A stretch of 64,000 nucleotides of DNA from UBA1930 sp943371535. Lineage in GTDB: Bacteria; Bacteroidota; Bacteroidia; Chitinophagales; Chitinophagaceae. The notes beneath the pieces were generated by a model. The model was not told the origin of the DNA. It saw only the letters and a list, made by a program, of their open reading frames with translations, and made no database searches. Below are positions 8,556 to 17,545 of the stretch, in pieces. A program made the translations under genes and the position numbers. How positions within the stretch are numbered: the stretch's first letter is position 1; the number at the start of each line of letters is the position of its first letter. The stretch covers positions 20,677 to 84,676 of the forward strand of contig CALRVE020000013.1 in NCBI GenBank assembly GCA_943371535.1, in the 5' to 3' direction.

Positions 8556-9566
8556 ATGAATAGAAGAAACTTCTTATCATTGGGTACTTCATTCTTTGCT
8601 TCAATACCTTTCTTACATTGTTCAATCATTAATACTACTCAAAAACCCATTGTTGTTTCTACTTGGGATGCAGGTATGTTAGCCAATGCAGCTGCTTGGG
8701 AAGTATTGATAAAAAATGGTAAAGCTTTAGACGCTGTTGAAAAAGGCGTTATGGTTACCGAAGCAGAAGTAAATTGTTGTGTTGGGTTAGGAGCAAACCC
8801 TGATAGAGAAGGTATTGTTACATTAGATGCTAGTATTATGGATGAAAAAGGTAATTGTGGTGCTGTTGCTTTTTTAGAACAAATTAAACATCCAGTTAGT
8901 GTTGCTAGAAGGGTTATGGAAAAATCGCCACATGTTTTTTTGGTAGGTAAAGGAGCTCAACAGTTTGCTATAGAACAAGGCTTTAGTTTAGAAAAAAATG
9001 AATTGAGTGCCAATGCGAAAAAATCTTATGAAGGTTGGTTGAAAAAAAGCAACTATTCACCAGCAATCAATAGAGAAAATCAATCGCATGAACAATCAAA
9101 TATTCCTTTACCAACAGCCAATGAAAATAATCACGATACAATTGGTATGATTGCATTAGACAGTTCAAGTAATTTAAGTGGCAGTTGTACTACTAGCGGA
9201 CAAGGTTTTAAAATGAGAGGTAGGGTAGGCGATGCACCCATTATTGGTGCAGGATTATTTGTAGATAATGAAATTGGTGCAGCCGTTGCAACAGGAAATG
9301 GCGAAGATGTAATTCGTATTGCAGGATGCCACTCTGTTATTGAATTTATGCGACAAGGTTTTACCCCTGAAATAGCTTGTAAAAAAACAGTAGAAAAACT
9401 CCTTAAACTAAAAGGAATTGAGTATTGCAAAACTTCACAAGTTTGTTTCATTGCCTTAAATAAAAATGGAGTTGTAGGTGCTTATAGTTTACAAAAAGGA
9501 TTTTCGTATGCAGTACAATCTGCTAATGAAAGCAAGTTGTTTAAGGCTAAGTTTTTAATAACTTAG
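8556..9566 (+). CDS. N4-(beta-N-acetylglucosaminyl)-L-asparaginase (glycosylasparaginase)
   Basis: N-terminal-nucleophile hydrolase that cleaves the GlcNAc-Asn bond of glycoasparagines, or isoaspartyl/asparagine substrates. The self-processing site is NHDTIGM, where Thr195 becomes the nucleophile of the beta subunit. Downstream lie GSCTTSG and GRVGDAPIIGAG, which line the substrate pocket. The N-terminus is a twin-arginine-like export signal (MNRRNFLSLGTSFFASIPFLHC). The frame is open from a TTG at 8550, but the ATG at 8556 gives the intact Tat motif. At 336 residues it resembles the Elizabethkingia enzyme. It stands alone. Confidence 0.92.
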   Translation: MNRRNFLSLGTSFFASIPFLHCSIINTTQKPIVVSTWDAGMLANAAAWEVLIKNGKALDAVEKGVMVTEAEVNCCVGLGANPDREGIVTLDASIMDEKGNCGAVAFLEQIKHPVSVARRVMEKSPHVFLVGKGAQQFAIEQGFSLEKNELSANAKKSYEGWLKKSNYSPAINRENQSHEQSNIPLPTANENNHDTIGMIALDSSSNLSGSCTTSGQGFKMRGRVGDAPIIGAGLFVDNEIGAAVATGNGEDVIRIAGCHSVIEFMRQGFTPEIACKKTVEKLLKLKGIEYCKTSQVCFIALNKNGVVGAYSLQKGFSYAVQSANESKLFKAKFLIT

Positions 9567-9578
9567 TAATAATTTTAC

Positions 9579-10778
9579 TTAATGCTCTTGCTTTGTAAGT
9601 AAATTCTTTTTCATGTTTTTCCAAAATGAATTAAAACTTTTTTCATCTGTATCCTTCCAATCATCCCGTTCTGTTTTTAGTAAATCGATTCTCTTTTTTT
9701 GTGTTTCCGTAAAAAAGGTTTCTAGTAATTCTTTATCGGCACTAAATGCTAGTTGATTGTAATGCAACTTCAAATCAATTTCATGTTGCTGATTGGCTTG
9801 TAAAATTGTGGCTTCAATTTCTTCTCGGCTTTTTACTTTTTTGTCATAAGTGCCTATCGGTAAAATGCTTTTTGCAATAACTGGCATCAGTTCAATCAGC
9901 AGTAATAAAATTAACAGTAACCAATATCTCGTTTGCAAGGCTGTACTTGTTTTCAGCAAATTATTTAAGCCTTCAATCTGGGTTAAAAATCCATTGTTGA
10001 GTAATTGATTAAATGCTTGTTGTTCTTGAATAATTTGTTGATCAATGGCTGTTAATGCACTATCCGTTTGCATTATTTTAGGTTGAATTTGTTTCTCAAG
10101 TATTGAATAATTATTGAGCAATAATTCGTAAGCTTGTTTTTTGGTTCTTGCAATAGCTTCTAATCCAACTTTTTTACTACCACCTGTGCCATCAGTTTCA
10201 GCTATAAATGCTGCCCTTGCTTGAGCTACTTCATTATATTTAGTGTTTAACTCACTTTGCAATTGTTGTTTTTTTTGTAGCCAGTTTTGTTTTTGTTCGG
10301 CATATAAGCTAGTTTGTTTTTGTAGCTTTTCTGTTTTCTTAAATTCATTATCTAGTGATACTTGTTGTTGTATTTCTTTTTTAAATAAATACAATAAAGC
10401 TGGTTGAGCCATAAATGTACCAATGGTTGCAGCTAAAACAAGCCTGAATAAAAATGGAACTATTTTTCTTTTGTTGCTGCTTGTAATTCCTTTAATTAGA
10501 GCTCTATCAATACATAAAATAATAAAACCCATAAATATTCCAAGTGCAATAAAAGCCAATGGATTACTCACTACTAAACTAAAAAAATACATCCATGCAA
10601 TGGTGGCAAACATCCATGTACAAAAAACAGTTGTGCCAATAATAGCATATCTATTTCTATCAATTACACAATCTTTAATTAATTCTTTTTCGGCTGTTGC
10701 TAACCACCATAAAAATTCAGTCCACTTCGTTGGTGCATAACTTTCTTCTTGAGAAAGCATTGCATTGCTTTGCTGCAT
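9579..10778 (-). CDS. DUF4407 membrane protein
   Basis: A 399-residue protein of the DUF4407 family. It begins with a cytoplasmic stretch (FLWWLATAEKELIKDC) and two membrane pairs at about residues 47-95 and 110-130. A long coiled-coil-forming Gln/Lys-rich periplasmic region follows (about 135-275), then a further membrane segment (YWLLLILLLLIELMPVIAKSI) and a charged C-terminal tail. The function is unknown in the family. It converges on the glycosylasparaginase gene with 12 bases between the two stop codons. Confidence 0.85.
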   Translation of the reverse strand: MQQSNAMLSQEESYAPTKWTEFLWWLATAEKELIKDCVIDRNRYAIIGTTVFCTWMFATIAWMYFFSLVVSNPLAFIALGIFMGFIILCIDRALIKGITSSNKRKIVPFLFRLVLAATIGTFMAQPALLYLFKKEIQQQVSLDNEFKKTEKLQKQTSLYAEQKQNWLQKKQQLQSELNTKYNEVAQARAAFIAETDGTGGSKKVGLEAIARTKKQAYELLLNNYSILEKQIQPKIMQTDSALTAIDQQIIQEQQAFNQLLNNGFLTQIEGLNNLLKTSTALQTRYWLLLILLLLIELMPVIAKSILPIGTYDKKVKSREEIEATILQANQQHEIDLKLHYNQLAFSADKELLETFFTETQKKRIDLLKTERDDWKDTDEKSFNSFWKNMKKNLLTKQEH

Positions 10779-10932
10779 AATAATTGAATTATGAAATGAG
10801 GTGGTTGAAGTTGAAAACAGGTTGAAGTGGGAACGATGTAAAAATAATGCAATGAGAACTGGAATACTAAAAATTATTTTGGGTGAATAAGTAAAAAACT
10901 AAATAATCTTTCTTTAAAAATATTCATTCCCT

Positions 10933-10940
10933 TATTTTTG
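10933..10940 (+). promoter_or_regulatory. -7 promoter element for the SRP RNA
   Basis: TATTTTTG fits TAnnTTTG and lies five bases before the first paired base of the RNA, exactly where a -7 box should be. Confidence 0.7.
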
Positions 10941-10944
10941 CATT

Positions 10945-11045
10945 GGCAGGTCTTATACGACCAGCTCCTGCTGAACCTCCCCAGGGTAGGAATACAGCAA
11001 GGATAGGCGGTTGAGCGGTGCGATGTGAGTAGCCTGCCACTTTTT
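10945..11045 (+). ncRNA. ffs: Signal recognition particle small RNA (4.5S-type)
   Basis: The conserved apical domain is clear: CTCCCCAGGGTAGGAATACA followed by GCAAGG, with the GGAA tetraloop and the asymmetric AGCA side that binds Ffh. The ends close as GGCAGG (from 10945) with CCTGCC (11033-11038), followed by a T run at 11041. The length, just under 100 bases, matches short bacterial SRP RNAs. Its own -7 box lies directly upstream. It guides Ffh/FtsY-dependent insertion of membrane proteins. A reading frame on the opposite strand here is spurious. Confidence 0.93.
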
Positions 11046-11131
11046 AAAATATTACAAGATGCAACATTTGAAGTTTTAAAAAGTTTCATTTGTTGCATTT
11101 TTTGCTTTTACATTAAAACTACACGAATAAC

Positions 11132-11782
11132 ATGAAATTTTTTATTGACACAGCCAACCTCGATCAAATTAAAGAAGCCAATGATTTAGGTATTTTAGAT
11201 GGTGTTACAACCAACCCATCATTAATGGCTAAAGAAGGCATTAAAGGCGAAGAAGCAATTGCCAATCATTATAAAACTATTTGTGAATTAGTAGATGGTG
11301 ATATTAGTGCTGAAGTGTTGGGCGTAACCTACGAAGGCATTATTGAAGAAGGTAAAAAGTTAGCAGCTATTCATCCGAATATTGTGGTGAAAGTTCCTAT
11401 GATTAAAGATGGTATTAAAGCCATTAAATGGTTTACCGATAATGGTATTAAAACCAATTGTACGTTAATTTTTAGTGCTGGTCAGGCTATTTTAGCTGCC
11501 AAAGCTGGTGCTACTTATATTTCTCCATTTTTAGGTAGAATTGATGATAGCGGTTGGGATGGTGTTCAACTAATTGAACAAATAGCTCAAATCTATTCGG
11601 TGCAAGGTTTTAAAAGTGAAATTTTAGCTGCATCAATTCGTAATCCTAATCATATTATTCGTTGTGCCGAAGCTGGTGCAAATGTTTGTACTTGTCCATT
11701 AGATTCAATCTTAGGTTTATTAAAACATCCATTAACCGATATTGGCTTGGCTAAGTTTTTAGAAGATGCTAAAAAAATGTAA
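11132..11782 (+). CDS. Transaldolase, small (fructose-6-phosphate aldolase-like) type
   Basis: A 216-residue class I aldolase barrel. MKFFIDTANLDQIKEA opens the family. VTTNPSL (about residues 25-31) is the phosphate-side motif, and Lys87 in VVKVPM is the Schiff-base lysine. TLIFSAGQA and the C-terminal SPFLGRIDD follow. It moves three-carbon units between sugar phosphates in the non-oxidative pentose phosphate pathway. Short proteins of this type include both transaldolases (TalC) and fructose-6-phosphate aldolases (Fsa), and sequence alone does not settle which. It follows ffs and ends in a bidirectional terminator. Confidence 0.92.
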   Translation: MKFFIDTANLDQIKEANDLGILDGVTTNPSLMAKEGIKGEEAIANHYKTICELVDGDISAEVLGVTYEGIIEEGKKLAAIHPNIVVKVPMIKDGIKAIKWFTDNGIKTNCTLIFSAGQAILAAKAGATYISPFLGRIDDSGWDGVQLIEQIAQIYSVQGFKSEILAASIRNPNHIIRCAEAGANVCTCPLDSILGLLKHPLTDIGLAKFLEDAKKM

Positions 11783-11801
11783 AGTATACTTTGATGAATA
11801 A

Positions 11802-11837
11802 AAAAAATCCCGATTGAAACTCAATCGGGATTTTTTA
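11802..11837. terminator. Bidirectional terminator
   Basis: A perfect stem AAAAAATCCCGATTGA / TCAATCGGGATTTTTT with a three- to four-base loop lies between two convergent genes. Its A and T runs can serve both directions. Confidence 0.9.
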
Positions 11838-11841
11838 TTGA

Positions 11842-13401
11842 TTATTTATATTCTCCATAAACCTTTCTTAAACAATCGGCAATTTCTCCAAGTGTGCAAT
11901 AATGTTCTACTGCTTCTACTACCAATGGCATTAAATTATCTGTACCTTTTGCAGCATTTTCAATGGCTTGTAAATAAGAAATAACTTTTTGGTTATCTCT
12001 TTTTGCTTTGAGTATATTCAACTTTTCTATTTGTACAGTTCTAATACTATCATCAATTTTAAAACCCGGTATTGGAGCTTCTTTATCAACTGTAAATTTA
12101 TTTACACCAACAATTATTTTATTGCCACTTTCAATATTGCGTTGGTATTCGTATGCACTTCTGGCAATTTCATTCTGCATAAAACCTTCTTCAATAGCAC
12201 TTACACTACCGCCCATTGCATCTATTTGATGTATGAGTTCCCATGCTTTTTGCTCAACTTCATTGGTAAGACTTTCTACAAAATAACTACCTGCCAATGG
12301 ATCAACAGTATCGGCAATGCCGCTTTCAAATGCAACTACTTGTTGGGTTCTTAAAGCAATTCTTGCTGCTTCTTCTGTAGGTAAACTTAAGGCTTCATCA
12401 TAACCATTGGTATGTAGGCTTTGTGTACCACCTAATGCTGCTGCTAAAGTTTGAATAGTAACTCTGCAAATATTATTTAATGGCTGTTGTGCTGTTAATG
12501 TTGCTCCCCCAGTTTGTGTATGAAAACGAAGCATCATGGCTTTTTCATCGGTTGCTCCCAACTCTTTCATCATGTTAGCCCACATGCGTCTAGCTGCTCT
12601 AAATTTGGCTACTTCTTCAAATAAATTATTGTGTGCATTGAAGAAAAAAGAAAGGCGTTTGCCAAACACATTAATATCTAAACCCTTATCTAAAGCAGCT
12701 TTTACGTATGCTTTACCATTGCTTAATGTAAAAGCAATTTCTTGTACTGCTGTACTTCCTGCTTCACGAATATGATAGCCCGAAATAGAAATGGTATTCC
12801 ATTTTGGAACTTCTTTGCTGCACCATTCAAAAATATCTGTAATGATTCGCATGCTTGGCTTTGGAGGATATATGTAAGTACCCCTTGCAGCATACTCTTT
12901 TAAAATATCGTTTTGTATAGTGCCAGAAATTTTTTTTATATCGGCTCCTTGCTTTTTTGCTAAGGCCACATAAAATGCCAACAATATAAAACCTGTTGCA
13001 TTAATGGTCATTGAAGTAGATACTTTTTCTAAATCAATTCCTTCAAAAAGGCGTTCCATATCTTCAATACTATCAATAGCAACACCTACTTTACCAACTT
13101 CACCTTCTGCTAAATCATGGTCGCTATCGTAACCAATTTGTGTAGGCAAATCAAATGCAACACTCAAGCCCATTACACCTTGTTGCAGCAAATAATGGTA
13201 GCGTTTATTGCTTTCTTCGGCAGTTGAAAAACCAGCGTACTGCCTCATGGTCCATAATTTACCTCTATACATATCTGGTTGTACACCTCTTGTATAAGGA
13301 AATTCTCCTGGTGCTTCTAATGGTGCTATATGTTCGGTATGTTTTTTTGTATAAACATGTTCAATACTTATTCCACTATCTGTTTTTCTTTCGTTACTCA
13401 T
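11842..13401 (-). CDS. Methylmalonyl-CoA mutase, large (catalytic) subunit
   Basis: A 519-residue catalytic TIM-barrel of acyl-CoA mutases, without the C-terminal cobalamin-binding domain. It therefore needs a separate small B12-binding subunit, which is not in this window. Family landmarks are TMRQYAGFSTAEESNKRY (about residues 52-69), GLSVAFDLPTQIGYDSDH, SISGYHIREAG and FHTQTGGATLTAQQP. The TMRQYAG tyrosine favours methylmalonyl-CoA over isobutyryl-CoA. It links propionate or odd-chain acyl-CoA metabolism with succinyl-CoA. Alternative: another acyl-CoA mutase of the same fold. It is a single gene between two repeats or terminators. Confidence 0.9.
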   Translation of the reverse strand: MSNERKTDSGISIEHVYTKKHTEHIAPLEAPGEFPYTRGVQPDMYRGKLWTMRQYAGFSTAEESNKRYHYLLQQGVMGLSVAFDLPTQIGYDSDHDLAEGEVGKVGVAIDSIEDMERLFEGIDLEKVSTSMTINATGFILLAFYVALAKKQGADIKKISGTIQNDILKEYAARGTYIYPPKPSMRIITDIFEWCSKEVPKWNTISISGYHIREAGSTAVQEIAFTLSNGKAYVKAALDKGLDINVFGKRLSFFFNAHNNLFEEVAKFRAARRMWANMMKELGATDEKAMMLRFHTQTGGATLTAQQPLNNICRVTIQTLAAALGGTQSLHTNGYDEALSLPTEEAARIALRTQQVVAFESGIADTVDPLAGSYFVESLTNEVEQKAWELIHQIDAMGGSVSAIEEGFMQNEIARSAYEYQRNIESGNKIIVGVNKFTVDKEAPIPGFKIDDSIRTVQIEKLNILKAKRDNQKVISYLQAIENAAKGTDNLMPLVVEAVEHYCTLGEIADCLRKVYGEYK

Positions 13402-13442
13402 GTGGCAAGAAGTTAATCGTTGTTTTGTGAAAATGTAGTTAT

Positions 13443-13491
13443 GAATTGTAAATTTTCAATTGTAAATTTTCAATTGTTAATTGACAATTGA
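13443..13491. repeat. AT-rich tandem repeat
   Basis: Two to three copies of a unit close to AATTGTAAATTTTC end in a CAATTGTTAATTGACAATTG palindrome. It lies in the spacer between the two minus-strand genes and resembles the other AT-rich spacer repeats of the window. Confidence 0.6.
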
Positions 13492-13492
13492 A

Positions 13493-14011
13493 TTACATCA
13501 ATTTCTTTGCTTCATAGCTTAATATTTCACTCACTATTTCATGTAGTGTTCCTTTTTTATCGTTCAATAAAAATTCGGCTAACACTCTATTCAAATCAAA
13601 GCCTGTTGCTGTTTCGGGTAATAAATTGGCAATTTGAGAAACAATAGAAATGTTTTGTTCTTTCAAGTTTTTTATAGCACTCCAAGCTTCGGGGCTTACA
13701 TACATTTGTTGAGTGATATTGTATTCAAATTCTTGCTTAATATTTTCAATTAACAATAATTGCATTTGTTGAGCAGTAAAACCTGGTTGACTTAATCTTG
13801 GAATTAAATTTGGCAACGCCATTCTATCGGCTAATAAAATTAAACGTTCGTAAGCTTGTAGTTTTAATTGTTTAGTAGATGGGTCTAACTCAGTATTAGT
13901 GGTTGAGGTTGCCCCTTTTTTCTTTTTTCTAAGCATAGGTAAAACAGAAACAATTAAAAAAACTAAAATCGCCACTGAAAAAACAATACTAGCAATAGTT
14001 ATCGAATCCAT
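13493..14011 (-). CDS. Single-pass membrane protein of unknown function
   Basis: A 172-residue protein with an N-terminal membrane anchor (about residues 4-24, ITIASIVFSVAILVFLIVSVL), a KKKK stop-transfer patch and a helical cytoplasmic domain (YERLILLADRMALPNLIPRLS ... IKQEFEYNITQQMYVSPEAW). This domain recurs in conserved Bacteroidota proteins of unknown role. The frame extends to a TTG at 14041, but the ATG at 14011 follows a TATATTTG -7 box on the same strand (14026-14033). That would give a leader of only a few bases, so 14011 is preferred. Confidence 0.75.
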   Translation of the reverse strand: MDSITIASIVFSVAILVFLIVSVLPMLRKKKKGATSTTNTELDPSTKQLKLQAYERLILLADRMALPNLIPRLSQPGFTAQQMQLLLIENIKQEFEYNITQQMYVSPEAWSAIKNLKEQNISIVSQIANLLPETATGFDLNRVLAEFLLNDKKGTLHEIVSEILSYEAKKLM

Positions 14012-14025
14012 ATAAATAATTTTAG

Positions 14026-14033
14026 CAAATATA
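14026..14033 (-). promoter_or_regulatory. -7 promoter element for the membrane protein gene
   Basis: Read on the minus strand this is TATATTTG, matching TAnnTTTG, 14 bases before the chosen ATG. It is back to back with the promoter of the IscA-type gene. Confidence 0.5.
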
Positions 14034-14080
14034 GTTACCAAAAGGTTATGAGTATTTCCTCTAATCGAAAGGCGTTTGTA

Positions 14081-14110
14081 TTGGCTTTAACTTTTGTATA
14101 ATTAATTTTG
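14081..14110 (+). promoter_or_regulatory. Complete Bacteroidota promoter (TTG, 19 bases, TAATTTTG)
   Basis: TTG at 14081-14083 and TAATTTTG at 14103-14110 are separated by exactly 19 bases, the textbook arrangement for the phylum's main sigma factor. The start site should be near 14117. A TTG codon at 14108 therefore cannot be the translation start of the next gene. Confidence 0.8.
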
Positions 14111-14125
14111 CCAAAAGGTTTTATT

Positions 14126-14470
14126 ATGGAAGCAACAACAACTTTACCAGTTTCATTTACACAAAGTGCTATTAATGAAGTAAAAAGATTAATGAATGAA
14201 GAAGGTTTTGATACCAACACTAAATTAAGAGTGGGTGTTAAAGGGGGTGGTTGTAGTGGTATGACTTATGTTTTAGGCTTTGATGCACTTCAAGAAGAAG
14301 ATGAAGTGTATGAAACGGAAGATTTTTCTTTTATCATGAACAAAAGCCACGGTCTTTACTTATTTGGAATGGAAGTAGATTGGCAAGATGGATTAAATAG
14401 CAGAGGTTTTACATTTAGCAATCCTAACGCTAGTAAAACTTGTGGTTGCGGTACTTCTTTTGCAGTTTAA
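14126..14470 (+). CDS. A-type iron-sulfur carrier protein (IscA/ErpA family)
   Basis: A 114-residue HesB/IscA-fold protein with the three cluster-binding cysteines in their usual places: Cys43 in GGGCSGM, and Cys106 and Cys108 in TCGCGTSF near the end. It carries [2Fe-2S] or [4Fe-4S] clusters to target enzymes. Which of IscA, SufA or ErpA it corresponds to cannot be decided, since no isc or suf genes are adjacent. The ATG at 14126 is chosen because the longer TTG start overlaps the -7 box. Confidence 0.92.
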   Translation: MEATTTLPVSFTQSAINEVKRLMNEEGFDTNTKLRVGVKGGGCSGMTYVLGFDALQEEDEVYETEDFSFIMNKSHGLYLFGMEVDWQDGLNSRGFTFSNPNASKTCGCGTSFAV

Positions 14471-14483
14471 TTTCATAACTGTA

Positions 14484-15182
14484 TTACACATTACTCATTT
14501 GTAATAGTTTTTCGTACATATCGGCATAACTACTGCCTATTGGTATTTCTTTACCTGCAACAAACACTTTGTTTTTACTAAATTTTTCTACTTTATGTAA
14601 TGGAATAATGTAAGAACGATGTACCCGAACAAATAAATGTTCGGGTAACTTTTCTAAAACTCCTTTTAAGGTCATTAAGGTTAAAACGGGAAAAGGTTTA
14701 ATATGAATTTTTATATAATCGTCTAATGCCTCAATTAAATCAATATCTTTTAAATTAATTTTCATCATCTCGTAATTTACTTTTACATAAATACTGCTCA
14801 TTTGTAAATCTTGAGAGGCCAAAAATTCTATATATTCTTTGCTTTTGTAAATAGCTTTTAAAAACCGATCAAATTCAAATGGTTTTAATAAATAATCTAT
14901 TGCATCTACATTAAAACCTTCTATTGCATAATCTTTAAATGCTGTTGTAAATACTACTGGTGGTTTGGTAGTTAAGCTTTTATAAAATTGCATGCCATTG
15001 ATATCGGGCATTTGAATATCTAAAAATAATAAATCTACCTTATTACTTTTTAAGTACTCTTTTGCTTCATCGGGATTGGTGAATACTTTATCTAATTGTA
15101 AATAAGATATTTTACTACAATATTGTGCAATTACTTGTAATGCCAATGGTTCATCGTCTAATGCAATACAGTGAATGGTCAT
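14484..15182 (-). CDS. LytTR-type response regulator
   Basis: An N-terminal receiver domain (acidic DD at residues 9-10, phosphoacceptor Asp55 in LFLDIQMP, conserved Lys in LLKPFEF) is joined to a C-terminal LytTR DNA-binding domain (about residues 130-232, with RVHRSYIIPL and PIGSSYADM). It is translationally coupled to the upstream kinase by an ATGA overlap at 15179-15182. Together they form a LytS/LytR-like two-component system. The target genes and stimulus are unknown. 232 residues is normal for the family. Confidence 0.95.
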   Translation of the reverse strand: MTIHCIALDDEPLALQVIAQYCSKISYLQLDKVFTNPDEAKEYLKSNKVDLLFLDIQMPDINGMQFYKSLTTKPPVVFTTAFKDYAIEGFNVDAIDYLLKPFEFDRFLKAIYKSKEYIEFLASQDLQMSSIYVKVNYEMMKINLKDIDLIEALDDYIKIHIKPFPVLTLMTLKGVLEKLPEHLFVRVHRSYIIPLHKVEKFSKNKVFVAGKEIPIGSSYADMYEKLLQMSNV

Positions 15183-16303
15183 GCTATTTCAATGGTTAAA
15201 TGAATAAAGAATTGTTGATCTTTTTCTTGAACAATCAATTGGTGTTTATTGGGATACAATAAATCTAATCTTCTTTTTACATTGTTAATGCCAATACCTG
15301 TTGTATCTAAATTACTTTCTTTTTGAACAATGGTATTCGTCACTTTTAATTCAACCGATTTTTCTTGAGCCAAAAGTTGAATAGTAATGGTGGAATTATC
15401 TTTAGTACTAACACCATATTTAAAGGCATTTTCTACAAAAGGAATAAAGAGTAATGGAGTAATTGTTTTATTGTTTAAAGTGCCTTGTACGTCAAAATTT
15501 ACTTGTACTTTATCGGTTAAACGTATTAGTTGTAAATCTATATAATCATGAATAAAATTGACTTCGTTTTCTAATGCCACATAATCAGTTTGTGTTTCAG
15601 TTAAAATATATCGCATGATAGACGATAATTTCAAAACTGCTTTTGGTGTTTTATCGCTTTGTACAACTGCTAAAGAATAAATATTATTCAGTGTATTAAA
15701 AAAGAAGTGAGGGTTTACTTGCGATTTTAAAAACGACAATTCGGTATGAATTTTTTCGTGTTCAATTCTTTCTTTGGTTTGTTCGGCAATAAGCCATTGT
15801 TCAATTACCGATGCACAAATACCAATGGTAAGTACCAATAAAAAAACAACAAAAGAGCCCGGGAAGTAACGAAATGCAACATTAGATGGCTTGTGTTTCA
15901 CATTTTTGTTGTTGAGGTTATTATTTAAACTATCGGCTTCTTTTTCAATTTTTTGTTTAAACCCTTGAATTTTTTCGGCTCTAATGGTCTCTGCATTGGT
16001 GCCATTAATGAGATAGGTGATTTCTCTTGGCAAATAAATGAACGCTGTAAATGCAATTGAAACAAAAGCAATGTATAAGAGCCATTTTTTTGCAAATAAA
16101 AATTTAGGAATAAGTACTAAAGTGTTTAAATAATAAAATCCTAACAAAAACAGATTGATTACAATAAAAACAGTAACCATGTGCTTGTTCAACACATCAG
16201 TAATATCTTTTGGTCTTGGAGAAAAAATATACGGTAATGCAAAAAAGCAAATCCACACAGCAATGTGAACGGCTATAGACACTATTTTTTTACGTTTTTT
16301 CAA
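15179..16303 (-). CDS. LytS/YehU-type sensor histidine kinase
   Basis: A 374-residue kinase with four N-terminal membrane segments (about 8-27, 42-62, 74-93 and 150-170), then a His_kinase domain. His199 lies in the motif QVNPHFFFNTLNNI, and an ATPase region follows with PLLFIPFVENAFKYG and TTGIGINNVKRRL. The sensing region is only the membrane helices and the loop at about 95-148. The start is a TTG at 16303 followed by a run of AAA codons, with no ATG available upstream in frame. It is encoded just before its partner regulator. Confidence 0.93.
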   Translation of the reverse strand: MKKRKKIVSIAVHIAVWICFFALPYIFSPRPKDITDVLNKHMVTVFIVINLFLLGFYYLNTLVLIPKFLFAKKWLLYIAFVSIAFTAFIYLPREITYLINGTNAETIRAEKIQGFKQKIEKEADSLNNNLNNKNVKHKPSNVAFRYFPGSFVVFLLVLTIGICASVIEQWLIAEQTKERIEHEKIHTELSFLKSQVNPHFFFNTLNNIYSLAVVQSDKTPKAVLKLSSIMRYILTETQTDYVALENEVNFIHDYIDLQLIRLTDKVQVNFDVQGTLNNKTITPLLFIPFVENAFKYGVSTKDNSTITIQLLAQEKSVELKVTNTIVQKESNLDTTGIGINNVKRRLDLLYPNKHQLIVQEKDQQFFIHLTIEIA

Positions 16304-16396
16304 TTGTTGATTGGTTAATTCAAATAAAACTAAAATACAAGTTCACTTATTTAGTTTATTATGGGTGAAGTAAAAGAATTAATCGGTAAGAAAAGT

Positions 16397-17545
16397 TTAT
16401 TGATGGGCTAATTGTAGAATGGTTTGGGTTAAAACATTCCAACTATATTTCTTTTTTTCTTCTAGTAAATGTGGTAAAAAAAAGTTTTCACCTAAAGCAT
16501 ATAGCTCAACAATTTTATCTGCAATTGCTTGAGCATTGGGTTCGGCAATTAAGCCTACTTTTCTATCTGGTACTAAACTAGGTAAACCTCCCACATTGGT
16601 AACCAACATAGGTTTATTAAAATGATAGGCTAGGGGGGTAACACCACTTTGGGTGGCATTTTTATAAGGTTGAATTACAAAATCGGCAGCACTTAAATAG
16701 TATTTCACTTCACTATCGGCAATAAAATCGGTTCTTAAGATGAGTGAATTTGCAATGCCCAATTGTTCTATTTGTTCTTCGTAAGGTTTTTTGTCTTCGT
16801 AGAATTCTCCAGCAACAAGCAATTTGAGATTTGAGATTTCTGATTGTTCATTACTGATTAGTTGCATGGATTCTAATAATAAATCTAGTCCTTTATATTT
16901 TCTGATGAAGCCAAAAAAGAGAATGATTTTCTCATTTTCTGGTAAGCCTAAATGTTTTCTGGCTGCTTGTTTGGGTAAAGCTTCGCCAAAATTATCATAG
17001 AGTGGATGTACTACTTGCTGTGCAGGCTTTTGAGTGAACTGACGTAAGTCGGTCATCACTTTTTCACTCATAGTAATAAATGCATCTACTGGTTTAAAAA
17101 AGTATTGTGTAAATGGTTTATCGCCGGGGCGTTTTTCATGTGGAATAACATTATCGGCAATGCAAACCACTTTGGTGTATTTATTCTTTTTTACTTGTCG
17201 TAAAATAGTACCTAAGCAGGGACCCATAAACGGTAGCCAATACCTCACCACAATTAATACAGGTTGTAAATTTTTTAATTCGTTGCCAATCTTTAACCAA
17301 TTGAGTGGATTTACAGAGTTGATACAAACTTTAATTTGGATATCGGTTGGGACTGGTTCACTTGAATATTGTGTAGTACCAGGGAATAAGAAATTGGGGT
17401 ATTGTAAAGAAAAAGTATAAATAGTGGTATCAAAACCTTCATCTTGAAATTGTTTAGCCAAGCGTTCATCAAATGAAGCTAAGCCACCACGTAAAGGATG
17501 TGCTGGGCCAATGATGATTACTTTGGATGGGAACGCTGATGACAC
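16397..17545 (-). CDS. Glycosyltransferase family 4-like protein with repeat-derived segments
   Basis: A 382-residue GT-B glycosyltransferase. The N-terminal Rossmann region has IIIGPAHPLRGGLASFDERLA, and the C-terminal region has ILFFGFIRKYKGLDLLLE and the donor-site QPYKNATQSGVTPLAYHFNKPMLV segment. It probably adds a sugar to a cell-surface glycan. Two parts look acquired. The GTG start and first codons (MSSAFP) lie within a dispersed repeat at 17527-17575. Residues around ISNEQSEISNLKL are encoded by an AT-rich repeat at 16820-16860. The frame is intact, so the gene is probably functional. No alternative start exists before an upstream stop. Confidence 0.85.
   Translation of the reverse strand: MSSAFPSKVIIIGPAHPLRGGLASFDERLAKQFQDEGFDTTIYTFSLQYPNFLFPGTTQYSSEPVPTDIQIKVCINSVNPLNWLKIGNELKNLQPVLIVVRYWLPFMGPCLGTILRQVKKNKYTKVVCIADNVIPHEKRPGDKPFTQYFFKPVDAFITMSEKVMTDLRQFTQKPAQQVVHPLYDNFGEALPKQAARKHLGLPENEKIILFFGFIRKYKGLDLLLESMQLISNEQSEISNLKLLVAGEFYEDKKPYEEQIEQLGIANSLILRTDFIADSEVKYYLSAADFVIQPYKNATQSGVTPLAYHFNKPMLVTNVGGLPSLVPDRKVGLIAEPNAQAIADKIVELYALGENFFLPHLLEEKKKYSWNVLTQTILQLAHQ
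16820..16860. repeat. AT-rich dispersed repeat inside the glycosyltransferase frame
   Basis: On the coding strand it reads as tandem AATCTCAAAT-type units preceded by TAATGAACAATCAGAAAT. Such strings are common in intergenic DNA of Bacteroidota. Here the string encodes about a dozen extra residues between two conserved GT-B motifs without changing the frame. Confidence 0.55.

Noticed and set aside
10874..11098. 74-residue reading frame on the minus strand
   Set aside because: It is antisense to the SRP RNA, whose conserved structure and promoter explain the sequence. Its peptide has no recognisable features.
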